Source: a virus. From it: a DNA stretch of 27,736 nt. The stretch is from IMG/VR virus record IMGVR_UViG_3300025759_000538, positions 1 to 27,736 of that record. One strand, 5' to 3'. Each line of letters starts with the position of its first letter. Position 1 is the stretch's first letter. A program made the translations under genes and the position numbers. Under the pieces are notes generated by a model. The model worked only from the letters and a program-made list of their open reading frames with translations. It was not told the DNA's origin and made no database searches. Positions 5,764 through 14,400 of the stretch are shown piece after piece.

Positions 5764-5945
5764 TATTTACTCCTCTGCTTCCTAGCTTTAGCTTGCGATG
5801 TTTTAGATAAATCCTTGAAGTGAAACAGCTTCTTAGAGGACTTTGTGTGAGTCTTGCCAGAGTGAACAGAGCCATCTGGCATCTTGTGCATACCGCCTTT
5901 GTGAGTTGTTCCATCACGAAAATAATGTTTAACACCTTTACCCAT
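5763..5945 (-). CDS. 60-residue basic His/Lys-rich protein
   Basis: Begins MGKGVKHYFRDGTTHKGGMHK and continues with MPDGSVHSGKTHTKSSKK. It has seven histidines and many Lys in 60 residues, an unusual composition repeated in marine phage homologues I recall. The 'DGTTHKG...MPDGSVHSGKTHT' part looks like two copies of a short (D)G-T/S-x-H-x-GK hairpin. No function known. It lies two bases after the next upstream gene and shares its stop base with the following ATG. Confidence 0.7.
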   Translation of the reverse strand: MGKGVKHYFRDGTTHKGGMHKMPDGSVHSGKTHTKSSKKLFHFKDLSKTSQAKARKQRSK

Positions 5946-5947
5946 AA

Positions 5948-6190
5948 CTATCTCCTGTACTTAGCTGTCTTCTTTGCAATACGCTTCGGCTGCTTAGACA
6001 CTTGCTTCCCTGCCTTGGTAGCTTTGCGCTTGGCTCTGGTTGTGGCAGCGTACTCAGCAGAAGATAGAGCTTTGATAGCTTTCTCTGGCAAGTAACGCTC
6101 ACCTGTTTTTAGGCTTGGCTTACCTGACTTGGTGCGCCATTTTTGTTTAGTCCAGCTTTTTAGACTTTTTTGTGGCTTCTTCAGAGGCAT
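5948..6190 (-). CDS. Conserved basic phage protein (KSWTKQKWRTKSGKPS type)
   Basis: An 80-residue protein with the motif SLKSWTKQKWRTKSGKPS, then GERYLPEKAIKALSSAEYAATTRAKRKATKAGKQ and a basic end. I recognise this as a domain of unknown function that recurs in marine phages (I believe curated as DUF5872, from memory). The pattern of Trp, Lys and a helical Ala/Lys segment resembles a small nucleic-acid-binding protein. It shares one base with each neighbouring basic gene or lies within two bases of it. Confidence 0.75.
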   Translation of the reverse strand: MPLKKPQKSLKSWTKQKWRTKSGKPSLKTGERYLPEKAIKALSSAEYAATTRAKRKATKAGKQVSKQPKRIAKKTAKYRR

Positions 6191-6372
6191 TATCTATAAC
6201 CTCCACCCTTAGCTTTGTATTGTTTGGCAAGCATCTGAGCCTTGCGAGCAGACCATTGACCAGCCCGACCACCTTTTGTACCAGCTTTAATCTTGTTAAA
6301 TAGCTGTTTACGCATGGTAGGCTTGGTATAGTTGCCAGCCTCATTAACTCTGGATTTAGTTTTCTTTTTCAT
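6190..6372 (-). CDS. Conserved basic phage protein (KSRVNEAGNYTKP type)
   Basis: A 60-residue basic protein beginning MKKKTKSRVNEAGNYTKPTM, with GTKGGRAGQWSARKAQMLAK and a C-terminal GGGYR. It is a recognisable small protein of marine phage late regions with no known role. High Lys/Arg, an amphipathic middle helix and no acidic cluster. It follows the holin gene by six bases, so it is the first of the basic series in transcription order. Confidence 0.75.
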   Translation of the reverse strand: MKKKTKSRVNEAGNYTKPTMRKQLFNKIKAGTKGGRAGQWSARKAQMLAKQYKAKGGGYR

Positions 6373-6378
6373 AGCAAC

Positions 6379-6738
6379 CTACTTTTTACCCTTGAAGCTA
6401 TCAACAACACCGCCACCAAAATAGAATCCGAGGATGATTAACATGGCATAGTTGATGCTGAACTGCTCCATCACCTTAGTCACAGCATCTGGGTCGCCAT
6501 ATCCAGATATAGTCATGCCTAATACAATCAGGTAACTACCAAGAAACGTGCCACCAAACATCAAAGCAAGGTATCTCTGGGCAATCTTGAATGGGGCATA
6601 AGCACCCATCAAATCTATTTTCGCCTTGCTTTTTGCAGCGATTTCTTCTTCAGTGCTAGTATGCATGTCATCAATAAGGTCTAAACCTTTTTTAATGACA
6701 TCGCCTCCACCTAATATAGAATTTAACACGCCCATCAT
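6379..6738 (-). CDS. Probable holin (two to three membrane segments)
   Basis: A 119-residue membrane protein. After an amphipathic, partly charged N-terminal third come two clear hydrophobic segments, about residues 54-77 (YLALMFGGTFLGSYLIVLGM) and 96-115 (YAMLIILGFYFGGGVV), then a short basic C-terminus. Size, topology and a position in the same operon as a signal-less lysozyme fit a holin that permeabilises the inner membrane. The PFKIAQRYLAL stretch before the first segment resembles the 3TM-holin families of alphaproteobacterial phages, from memory. Confidence 0.7.
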   Translation of the reverse strand: MMGVLNSILGGGDVIKKGLDLIDDMHTSTEEEIAAKSKAKIDLMGAYAPFKIAQRYLALMFGGTFLGSYLIVLGMTISGYGDPDAVTKVMEQFSINYAMLIILGFYFGGGVVDSFKGKK

Positions 6739-6740
6739 AA

Positions 6741-7169
6741 CTAACCTCTTATGTAATATGCAACTATACCAGCAATTCCAACCATCATAAAGACAGCAAT
6801 TGCACCGACCAATATCTCTACTATTAATTGCTTACGTCTTCTTGCTTTCTTCTCAGCCTCACGGCGTTCTGTTCGACACTTAGCCTGGAATGCTTGCCAA
6901 TCTGACCAAAGCCTTGGTCTACCAGTATATATCATCAGTTGTTTGAGTTGGTATTCTGCTTCTTTAACTTGCTCTAATGCAAGAAACGCTTGAAGGTCTG
7001 AGCCACCTACCGATGACTTGTTCTTACCAGCGACCTTCTTCTCTAGCCCCTCTTTAGCTCCAACGAACTTAGCAATAGCACCACCAGCTCTAGCTAAATC
7101 ACCAGAGTTCTGAACTGCTTGCTTGATAACAGCAAATGCAGCATTGGCGGCGGCGAGTTCGGCTAACAT
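6741..7169 (-). CDS. Membrane-anchored hypothetical protein
   Basis: A 142-residue protein with an Ala-rich helical N-terminus (MLAELAAANAAFAVIKQAVQ), a central helical region with LALEQVKEAEYQLKQL, a basic stretch (KARRRKQL, about 108-115) and a single C-terminal hydrophobic segment (about 116-138, VEILVGAIAVFMMVGIAGIV). By the positive-inside rule the bulk lies in the cytoplasm, with the tail in the membrane. It is immediately upstream of the holin gene and may regulate holin or form part of the lysis system. I recall similar proteins in marine podoviruses without assigned function. Confidence 0.65.
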   Translation of the reverse strand: MLAELAAANAAFAVIKQAVQNSGDLARAGGAIAKFVGAKEGLEKKVAGKNKSSVGGSDLQAFLALEQVKEAEYQLKQLMIYTGRPRLWSDWQAFQAKCRTERREAEKKARRRKQLIVEILVGAIAVFMMVGIAGIVAYYIRG

Positions 7170-7406
7170 TTAGTACACTCTCGTTTTGCTAGGGTCTACA
7201 GCTTTGGGTACACAGTAGGTTGTAATTCTATCTCTAGGGTCAACTAAATCCACATACTTGTAATTTCCGTGCTGTCTGGCAAGCGCGCTCGCGTACCATT
7301 GGCAATCAGAAACAGAATAAAAAACAAGATTGGTAGCCACTTCTCTTCGAGCATCACCAACTCCTGTAAACATGATTAACGAAAAAGCTACAATCCATTC
7401 TGTCAC
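7170..7406 (-). CDS. Probable exported small hypothetical protein
   Basis: A 78-residue protein with a hydrophobic N-terminus (MTEWIVAFSLIMFTGVGDA) that could be a signal peptide cleaved after the Ala, leaving about 60 residues with two cysteines (SDCQWY and TTYCVP) that could form a disulfide in the periplasm. There is no lipobox Cys, so it is not a classical outer-membrane spanin subunit. Its stop lies one base before the start of the membrane-anchored gene, and its ATG shares a base with the previous stop. Confidence 0.6.
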   Translation of the reverse strand: MTEWIVAFSLIMFTGVGDARREVATNLVFYSVSDCQWYASALARQHGNYKYVDLVDPRDRITTYCVPKAVDPSKTRVY

Positions 7407-7588
7407 TACACACTCGTATGTTGCTCAAAGCATTTAAATGTCCAATGTTTGATTTCCTCAATCGGATATGTGTTAATGAACCAACCTCTAGCCTGTTCAT
7501 ACGATGGGCATGAAAACGCATCTAAAGGCTTAACAATAAACTGTAAGTCATTAGTTAACGCTACAAAGATGACTAAAACTTCGCTCAC
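7406..7588 (-). CDS. 60-residue hypothetical protein
   Basis: Starts MSEVLVIFVALTNDLQFIVK, with a short hydrophobic N-terminus too weak to be sure of a membrane segment, two cysteines (FSCPSYEQA and FKCFEQH) and Trp residues. The ATG overlaps the stop of the upstream coiled-coil gene (ATGA). The hydrophobic start followed by a soluble Cys-bearing body resembles its downstream neighbour, so both may be periplasmic lysis accessories. No family recognised. Confidence 0.6.
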   Translation of the reverse strand: MSEVLVIFVALTNDLQFIVKPLDAFSCPSYEQARGWFINTYPIEEIKHWTFKCFEQHTSV

Positions 7589-7809
7589 TTTTTCTCCATC
7601 ATCCTATGAAGCAAATCTTCTAGTCTAGCAAACCTGTCTTCAATTCTATCCATCATAGCGGTCATCTCATCCTTATGAATAAAGGTTTCTCTCGTGGAAT
7701 TGATGCGTTCTTCTAGCCGACCAATCCTAGCGGTCAGGTGGTTTATATACCAACCACCACCAGCAATTATAACAAGTATTAGAACGTCAAGAAGATTGCT
7801 CATTTCCAT
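7585..7809 (-). CDS. Membrane-anchored coiled-coil protein (possible lysis accessory)
   Basis: I chose the ATG at 7809 (74 residues) because AAGGA precedes it at normal spacing; the longer frame to 7854 runs into the upstream gene. Residues 4-22 (LLDVLILVIIAGGGWYI) form one membrane segment, followed by a long charged helix with heptad-like spacing (ARIGRLEERINSTRE, MDRIEDRFARLEDLLHRM). One N-terminal anchor plus a coiled coil is the topology of inner-membrane spanins, but small phage membrane proteins of unknown role look the same. No partner lipoprotein was found. Confidence 0.6.
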   Translation of the reverse strand: MEMSNLLDVLILVIIAGGGWYINHLTARIGRLEERINSTRETFIHKDEMTAMMDRIEDRFARLEDLLHRMMEKK

Positions 7810-7819
7810 TGTCTTATCC

Positions 7820-8188
7820 TTATGCGTAAGGGCTTGTACCAAGTAGGCTTGCATCCCAAGCCGCCTTCAACTCAGTCATATTGCTTGCCGCATTAATCGC
7901 AGAAGCGGCTGGCGCATCACGCAACGCATCCTTTGCAGTAGCAATCGCAGTTGTGCTAGTTCCAGCTTCGAGAGCCTTCATTAGTTCTACGTCCTTTGCT
8001 TCGAGCAAAGGTTTGCGTACCTCACGCACCTTGTCCTTGAATATTTCTTTTGCCTTCGTCAGGTCTTCGCTAATTACGTCACCTGACAGTGACCACGCTC
8101 CGCGAAAGTCGCGATTTGCTGGAACGGTTGCAGTTGACGCATCAATCTGATTACCGTCCTTGTCCACGATGTAAGTTGTTACAGCCAT
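7820..8188 (-). CDS. Tail-fibre-associated protein, possible fibre assembly chaperone
   Basis: A 122-residue protein. The N-terminus (TTYIVDKDGNQIDAST) is beta-like, and RGAWSLSGDVI follows. The C-terminal half contains VREVRKPLLEAKDVELMKALE and, later, DALRDAPAASAI. This 'R..LL...D......LRD.P' arrangement resembles the C-terminus of phage tail-fibre assembly proteins, and the gene follows the fibre and fibre-tip genes in the operon as such chaperones usually do. The match is by pattern, not alignment. Confidence 0.55.
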   Translation of the reverse strand: MAVTTYIVDKDGNQIDASTATVPANRDFRGAWSLSGDVISEDLTKAKEIFKDKVREVRKPLLEAKDVELMKALEAGTSTTAIATAKDALRDAPAASAINAASNMTELKAAWDASLLGTSPYA

Positions 8189-8197
8189 TAGTATCTC

Positions 8198-8659
8198 CTA
8201 TGCGGCTAGTTCATCAGATATACGCCACGCATTGCGCCACGTTCTTGTAGATGGCAGTTGCTCTTTCTTGCAGATGACCATCTTCGGGCGGTTGCCCTCA
8301 TCCCAGTTTTGCCAAACGTGCTGGGGGATGTCCTTCATAATCAAATACTCAATGGCTTCTTCTTCTGTCATCGCTGGCATTGGCTCAGTCTCATGCAAAA
8401 GGTAGCCGCGAGTATGATTCTTGAAATCAGGTTGTGCTTCGTCTTTAGCTAGTTCGTGATACACCCACACTGGTGGTAGGATGCCGCCTTGTAAAGCGCA
8501 AGCCATCCAGTTCGGGTCAGGCACAAGTATCTTGGCGCACTCGTCCACGCTGTCCTCATAGACAACACGGTAGTCTGACTGCACACCGTCTAGGTTTTCT
8601 TTTGCCCAGCATAGTCGGTCAAACAGGTGAGTGCCTTTGAAATCAGGTGTCGTTGTCAT
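8198..8659 (-). CDS. Conserved hypothetical protein of the tail-fibre cluster
   Basis: A 153-residue mixed alpha/beta protein, probably cytoplasmic or virion-associated. It contains several Trp (WMACALQGGILPPVWVYHEL, PQHVWQNWDEG, TRTWRNAWRIS) and an acidic middle (PMPAMTEEEAIEYLIMKDIP). It has no membrane segment or catalytic motif that I recognise. Its ATG shares one base with the stop of the third fibre-tip paralogue, which ties it to fibre synthesis or attachment. The C-terminal RTWRNAWRISDELAA looks conserved in marine phage homologues I recall, without function. Confidence 0.65.
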   Translation of the reverse strand: MTTTPDFKGTHLFDRLCWAKENLDGVQSDYRVVYEDSVDECAKILVPDPNWMACALQGGILPPVWVYHELAKDEAQPDFKNHTRGYLLHETEPMPAMTEEEAIEYLIMKDIPQHVWQNWDEGNRPKMVICKKEQLPSTRTWRNAWRISDELAA

Positions 8660-9045
8660 TAGGCGAGGTCTCCAGTTACTGATAAATTTACTCTAGCCAT
8701 ATCTGCTAATGTAGTAGAGTTGCTAAGATGACAATTTACTTTTGCAGAACTCGATGTTGCTGGGCCTTGCATAGTGCCTATCCTTGCATAATTGCTGCTA
8801 TTATCTCCATCGGCTGAAAAAAACTTTACAGCATTTGCGTCACTCATATTGCTAGAATAATTTGCAGTGTATTCACCAGTTCCTCTGTCAGTCAGACTTG
8901 CCGTATTTAAGCTGGACAAAATTGCAATAGTTCCAGTCCCATTAAAGTTCACCCAAGCCTTCGCACTACCCTCGACAACATAGTTCGTGGCGATTGACCC
9001 TGCGGTTGAGTGGGTCAGTGTATCCGCTATAATTGTTCCAGCCAT
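8659..9045 (-). CDS. Fibre-tip / receptor-binding-like protein, tandem paralogue 3
   Basis: A 128-residue, Ser/Thr/Gly/Asn-rich beta protein. The N-terminus MAGTIIADTLTHSTAGSIA aligns with the two genes before it. It then shares the core GSAKAWVNFNGTG...SSLNTASLTDRGTGEYT, a variable middle (SADGDNSSNYARIGTM) and the common ending GDLA. This is typical of short adhesin tips in marine phage tails, probably trimers that touch the cell surface. Start and stop share single bases with its neighbours, so the series is translationally coupled. It diverges most from its siblings after about residue 75. Confidence 0.75.
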   Translation of the reverse strand: MAGTIIADTLTHSTAGSIATNYVVEGSAKAWVNFNGTGTIAILSSLNTASLTDRGTGEYTANYSSNMSDANAVKFFSADGDNSSNYARIGTMQGPATSSSAKVNCHLSNSTTLADMARVNLSVTGDLA

Positions 9046-9431
9046 TATGCGAGGTCTCCGTGAACTGTGCGACTGTGCGGCTGGTTAGCCCTACTGCCAC
9101 CATCGTTAATAATTGCAACGTCTACGTCACTAGTTAATCTGTCTGCGTTACCGTCCAGTGAGTTAATTCTAGTTTCATCACAAACACCAGACGCTGACCA
9201 ATTTGCATTACTCATATTGTTCGTAAATGCGTAGGTATAGTCACCAGTACCATTGTCCGTTCCTGATGCGATGTTTATGCTGTCGGAAACTACTGCCGCA
9301 TTTGAGCCAGAGAGCCACGCCTTCGCCAGCCCCTGTTGCAAGGACTGAGTAGCCGCACCGCCCTCGCTCGTCACTGTAATAGAGCCAGCAGAGGTCTTGC
9401 CTGTGAGATTGTCTACAAGAATGGTACTCAT
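9045..9431 (-). CDS. Fibre-tip / receptor-binding-like protein, tandem paralogue 2
   Basis: A 128-residue paralogue beginning MSTILVDNLTGKTSAGSI. The AKAW motif follows a slightly longer linker (EGGAATQSLQQG), then SDSINIASGTDNGTGDYTYAF, a variable segment with SGVCDETRINSLDG, and the ending RTVHGDLA shared with paralogue 1. No signal or membrane segment. The linker and variable region distinguish it from its siblings and are the likely receptor-contact surfaces. The ATG overlaps the preceding stop by four bases. Confidence 0.75.
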   Translation of the reverse strand: MSTILVDNLTGKTSAGSITVTSEGGAATQSLQQGLAKAWLSGSNAAVVSDSINIASGTDNGTGDYTYAFTNNMSNANWSASGVCDETRINSLDGNADRLTSDVDVAIINDGGSRANQPHSRTVHGDLA

Positions 9432-9796
9432 GCTAAGTCTCCGTGAACAGTTAAACAGCCGTTTTCTGTATCCTCTGCCCCACCACCATCAGTAATAGAA
9501 ACACTGTCTATATTGCCTGTGTTGAATGTTGTTGAACATGCAATCAAACCCTGTGCATTTGATGCGCGAGAAGCACTTACAACAGAACAATATGTGCTGT
9601 CAGATTGACTTGTCGTATATGAAAATGTGTAATCACCCGTGCCTGTGTCAGACAAACTGGCAAAGTTAAAACTGTCTCGTATTGATGCGGTTGCTTCACC
9701 ATCCCAATGCACCCAAGCCTTCGCCGCACTCTGCTTAGTCAGCGTGACTGCACCGCCAGATGTGTTCTGGATGGTATCTGCTTTTAATGTACTCAT
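9428..9796 (-). CDS. Fibre-tip / receptor-binding-like protein, tandem paralogue 1
   Basis: A 122-residue paralogue directly after the tail fibre gene, its ATGA overlapping the fibre's TGA stop. It begins MSTLKADTIQNTSGGAVTL, a fibre-type beta start also seen in long marine phage fibres. AKAWVHWDGEA and RDSFNFASLSDTGTGDYTFSY follow, then a variable middle (VSASRASNAQGLIACSTT) and LTVHGDLA. It could bind the distal end of the fibre through the conserved N-terminus while the C-terminal part reads the host surface; this is inference from the layout. Confidence 0.75.
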   Translation of the reverse strand: MSTLKADTIQNTSGGAVTLTKQSAAKAWVHWDGEATASIRDSFNFASLSDTGTGDYTFSYTTSQSDSTYCSVVSASRASNAQGLIACSTTFNTGNIDSVSITDGGGAEDTENGCLTVHGDLA

Positions 9797-11439
9797 GCTA
9801 TCACCAAGTTCCCATTGAGTGTTAACGTAACGCCACTTGCAACAGTTAGACTAAAGAAACAGCCAGCATTTTCACCAGCCGCAATCGTTGTGTTTGTGTC
9901 TAGCTGTGCTTCATGCACTCTAAAGATGTCTTTCTTACCGTTAGTTGTGTCACCAGTGTTCCCATTGTCGCCTTGGAAGAAACCAGCACCCCCAGCAGGA
10001 GCGGCTTCTAGCCCAATAGTTCCAGCACTGTTGTCATATGTCATTAAGAAGTTGTCTTGCCCAGCACCTACTGTCTGGTCAGCGTTGAACGTAAAGTTGC
10101 CCAGCGCAACATTGCCAGTGCCGTTAGGTGTAACAGTTATGTTGCCATTAGCACCATCAAGAATAGTTATGTTACCTGAGTTTGTGCCGCTGTTAGTGTT
10201 AAGTATAAGGTCGCCAGTACCTTGCGTTGTTACAGTAGCATTAGCATTATTGTCACCGACTTGAACTGTGTCAGCTTGTAATAGTACATCGCCTGTGCCA
10301 TTCGGTGTCAGGGTTATGCTACGATTGCTAGTAGACACAATGCTATGTGTAACAACATCTAAGTTGCCGCCAAGTTGGGGCGTGGTATCTGCCGCTAAAC
10401 TTGCAATGCCAGAGTTTATAGCAACCCAAGCACTGCCAGTGTAATATTTCAATTCATCACTGCTTGTGTTGAAGTACAAGTCACCAGCACTTAGGGCATC
10501 ACCATCATTATCCACAGTCGGGTCGCTAGACTTTGCGCCAAGGTAAGTGTCATCAAAGTTGTCCAGCGCAGCAGCGGCAGCGGTTGCCGATGATGCGGCA
10601 GCAGTAGCTGAACTTGCAGCCGCTGTAGCCGAACTTGCCGCCTCGCTAGCCTTCGTTGTTGCCGTGTCTTTGTGACCAGAAGCTGTTGATGCGCTTGAGG
10701 CACTAGCTGTAGCAGATGATGCAGAGGCAGTGGCACTTGTAGCGGCAGCAGTAGCTGATGTGGCTGCGCTTACAGCATCAACAATCAACTCAAAGTGGTC
10801 TGTGTCAGTTAGCAAGTCACCGACTACTGAGTCAGCAACACAAATATAAATGTTATTTAACTGAGCCGTAGTAGTTGACTTAATAAGGTCGCGCTGTTGA
10901 TAAGCTGCCGTTGTAATTGTAGCGTCACTGCCTTTGAATGTGCCAATCTCTTGCGTAACCGCTAACTCACCTGACGAATCAAATGCTAGAATTTTATTAG
11001 CTCTAGTAGATGCACCAACAGTGAACTCTGTTGATGTCATTGTATTGGTGCGAGACAGCTTAATAGAACGGTCTAAAACATCTTGTTGGTCTTGCACTAT
11101 TAGAGTTAACTTGTCTAGTGCATCTTCATGGCTAGCTGCTGGGAATGGGTCGTTAGGAGTGTAATCAGTCGATTGTGTCTGCGCTGTTTCACGCAGTAGC
11201 ACCACGGTAACGCCACTAGCAGGGGCAGAGCCAAAAGTTATGTTTCCGCCACTAGCACTGCCAACGCCAGAAACGCTGTAATGCGTAGTCTTTGTCTGAA
11301 CAACCTCACCACCTGTCGCGTCTGTTCTCAGAATAACGGTGATGTCATCGTCATCAAAGATTTTGAACGTATACGCAAAGACAGTGGTAGAACCATTGCC
11401 TGAGTAACTGTTACGTTTTGTTGTGCTACTAACTGTCAT
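9793..11439 (-). CDS. Tail fibre protein with T7 gp17-like N-terminus
   Basis: A 548-residue fibre. Residues 1-125 (starting MTVSSTTKRNSYSGNGSTTVF, with FAYTFKIFDDDDITVIL and DALDKLTLIVQDQQDVLDRSIKL) match the T7-tail-fibre N-terminal domain that attaches to the tail. An Ala/Ser/Thr repeat shaft follows at about residues 223-291. A DLYFNTSSDELKYYTGSAWVAI module and Gly/Asn/Thr-rich beta repeats (RSITLTPNGTGDVLL, NITVTPNGTGNVAL) lead to a short C-terminus ending NGNLVIA. The receptor-binding tip seems to be delegated to the three short proteins downstream. GGAGCAAG precedes the ATG. Confidence 0.85.
   Translation of the reverse strand: MTVSSTTKRNSYSGNGSTTVFAYTFKIFDDDDITVILRTDATGGEVVQTKTTHYSVSGVGSASGGNITFGSAPASGVTVVLLRETAQTQSTDYTPNDPFPAASHEDALDKLTLIVQDQQDVLDRSIKLSRTNTMTSTEFTVGASTRANKILAFDSSGELAVTQEIGTFKGSDATITTAAYQQRDLIKSTTTAQLNNIYICVADSVVGDLLTDTDHFELIVDAVSAATSATAAATSATASASSATASASSASTASGHKDTATTKASEAASSATAAASSATAAASSATAAAAALDNFDDTYLGAKSSDPTVDNDGDALSAGDLYFNTSSDELKYYTGSAWVAINSGIASLAADTTPQLGGNLDVVTHSIVSTSNRSITLTPNGTGDVLLQADTVQVGDNNANATVTTQGTGDLILNTNSGTNSGNITILDGANGNITVTPNGTGNVALGNFTFNADQTVGAGQDNFLMTYDNSAGTIGLEAAPAGGAGFFQGDNGNTGDTTNGKKDIFRVHEAQLDTNTTIAAGENAGCFFSLTVASGVTLTLNGNLVIA
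10566..10772 (-). repeat. Ala/Ser-rich repeat tract within the tail fibre gene
   Basis: The encoded protein repeats seven-residue units such as ASSATAA and SATASAS about eight times, interrupted once by GHKDTATTKASE. Heptads of this kind form trimeric coiled-coil shafts in phage fibres. Repeated GCAGC/GCC-rich codons make this stretch more GC-rich than its surroundings and prone to length changes by recombination or slippage. Confidence 0.7.
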
Positions 11440-11486
11440 ATCTTGCTCCTAATCCTTTATAACCCAAAACGCCTAAATTCCAAAGT

Positions 11487-14400
11487 CTATTGCTCTTCAG
11501 GAGGATTGTAAGACTTTGTTACATCAAGACCCTCTTTGGCTAATTTAATCATCGTAATGTACAACTCATCTATAGCCTGTCGCTTTTCATTTGCTGGAAT
11601 GTCAGCCATGTGTATCTGCCTGATGACCTTGTTGATGTTGCTCATTGCCCCCTGAATTTGTATTAACGGCAGCAGCTTTACATCCTCTGGAGTTAAAACA
11701 TTGCCAATTTCATCTGTTCGCCCTTCTTTAATTAGCTTGTCAAGCGTATCAACCTTGGCTCTTATACCCTCAAACTCTTCATAAAAGTCAGTGATAAACT
11801 GAGAACCAGCACTAGGCTTTCTTGCGAGGAATGAACGAATAACTGGCAAATCCTCTAACTTAGCTTCAGGCGGAATAGGCTCATCTGACATACCTGAAAC
11901 TTGTAAAAGTTTATCAGAGGTTTGTAACGCATATCTGCCTAACGTCCCAGTCCAAGACTCGTATACATGCTGTAACTTAGCTGGACTTTGAGGTCCATAA
12001 CCCATTGTTAATGTATCAATAAGGCCACCAAGCTCCTTCATCGTAGGACTTGTATATAAGTCATATTGAAACTCAGGGAGCATCTTTTCAGTTCCATAAG
12101 GCACGATAGGACGACCTGAAAACAAATCCTTGTTTGCATAAAACTCAACGGCAGGCTTGGCAAAGTCTGGGATGGGGACAAGTCCATAGGTCAAGTCAGA
12201 ACCAAACTCCTTGAGAAAGTTTGCGGGGGTTTCAGCATCTTCTTGATACATAAAGTCCAAAACTTTTTCAGTGCCTGTGCCAAACAAAAGGCCAAGTTCA
12301 AATGGTTTTGGTATAAGAAAAACCTTGTAATCATCAGGCTCGTCTATCGTTCCGTCACCAGTTATAACAACCCAAAACAAATCTTTTTGATACTCAGGCA
12401 GGGCTTGATATCTAGGGTCATCATGGTTTTTCATCCAAAGCAAAATACTTGGTGTCGTTATATAAGCACCAACCTTAGCCAAGGTTTGCACTGGCCTGTC
12501 TTTCATAGCATCAGCTATCTTAGCGTAACCTTGAAGCCTAGCGTTGAAGAATGCGCTAATAGAGTTTAATCCTTGGATATAAGCACCAGATTTTGCAAAG
12601 TCTACAGTTATATCCCTTGACTCAAACCCCGCCCTTTCAAGGATGTCTCTGTCTGTTAGCTTGCCTTCCTTTTTTAGCTTGTAGTAAGTTTTCTTAAATT
12701 CACCAATACGTCCACTACTTTCAAATATTTCACTAGCAGCCCTCAACATTTCCAGTGGATTTGTTAAGACGTTTCGTAAAGTGCCTTTGGTTAGGTAGGC
12801 ATTAACATCTTTGTTAAAGTATGTTCTATCCATGCTCACAAACATTGATTGCATCGCGCCTGATGATACCCACTTCTTGTAAAGTGAGTCTTTTTTCAAA
12901 AGATGAAAAGCACCCACAAAATTATCAAGTAACGGTATAAAGCCTTTCTTGCTAAATACTGAAGCCCCTAAAGTATCACGCATCAAGTTCTTTAACATAA
13001 AGCCAGGGTCTAGTGTAGCACCAGCGCGAAGAAGTCTTGTTGGTACACCAAGCATTTTAATAAGCACACCTTGCTGATATCCGTTAAGATTTTTTAACGC
13101 CCCACCAATATCAGTACCAACCTCCCAAACTTCTCTTTTGCCGTTGCGAAAGATAACAATCTCTGTTTCGCTCAACAGTTGTCCGTTTCGCCTAAAGACT
13201 GTTAACCCATCAGCAAACTCAGGCTTTAGAACTCCATCAAAAACACTATTTAATTCTTTTTCAGTAATTCTCGTGCCTTGAACTCTTCCTGAAACCTTTT
13301 GAATAAAAGGGAAAAGTTCTGGTTTCTTCTCAACCATTTCAATAAACCTAACGTATGCAATGTTTCTTTCTGCAATCATCATGTTGTTCATAGTGTTGAG
13401 AAAAACACTTTCTATTGGATTAACAATTTCTTTCTTGCTGCCCTTAAACGCCTTAAATGGGTTTGTTACACTTGCGCTAAAGTTGTTAGGGCTTTGCGTT
13501 GCGCCTTCTTCCATAACCCTGTAGAAAGGAACGTAGTCTTTGTTCATCTCAACCATAGCCCTAGCCATTTCTGGGGTTAGTATTCCAGAGTCAACCATAT
13601 ACTGCATAGTTCTGTTTTGAAACTCAACAAGCTCCTTAAAGGTAGCTTCATATTTAGAACCAAGTTGCTCTACAGTTGCTTTTGCAGCGGATACGGAAAC
13701 GCCTGTCTCCTTTCCCTGCCCCTCTTTTTCAAGGGCTCTTCGGGCTGTTGCATAAGCTGTAAAATCTTTAAAGTCTTGTTTTGTTTTAATGACCTCAAGC
13801 ACCTGTAATAAAGACTTGCCATTTATACTTAGGCTCTTAGCATCCAAACTTCCGTGCAGAAGAAAGTGCATAGCTCTTCCAACCATGCCGGGTTGATTCC
13901 GAAGACCCTCGTAAGGCGTAAGAGTGTCTATCTTACCTTCAGATTTCTCAAACTTTTTCTGCGCCCGAAATATAGGATGCAATTTGTCAAAAAAATTGGT
14001 AACAAACTGACCCTGTAAAGTCTCAATCCCCGGCCTTGGCTTTGGTATATCAAACGAAACACTTTCTAAAACCTGATTAACCGCATCTGATGACTTAACA
14101 TCTTTTGGCTCTTTAGCTGGCCTCGCATACTCCAATGCGATGTCTTCCTTCAGCCCAGACTCTCTTGCCTCTCTGTATAATTTTGCGTCAACATCCTTTA
14201 GCTGCACATTCTTCATATCTTTGCGCGTAACTTTAAATGTTGCGTCTGGGAACAATTCGGTGCGAGTAACCTTAACGTCCGTAGCTGCATTAAATGGTTG
14301 CACTCTTTTTGATGGCGGCACTTCATCACGAAACTTATTAATGTTTTCGCTAGCCAAGTCCTCCAGCTTTCTTGGATTATTCAAAACATCTTCTGTAACC

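Noticed and set aside
7170-7406. Outer-membrane spanin (o-spanin)
   Set aside because: The hydrophobic N-terminus lacks a lipobox cysteine, so lipid anchoring is not expected.
9815-10264. 149-codon plus-strand ORF opposite the tail fibre
   Set aside because: It is a shadow of the repetitive Gly/Thr/Asn codons of the fibre; the Pro/Val/Leu composition follows from that.
10508-10516. Perfect DnaA-box consensus TTATCCACA
   Set aside because: It lies in coding DNA of the tail fibre (TVDNDG), is single, and is about what chance allows on two strands of this length. No cluster of boxes was seen near it.
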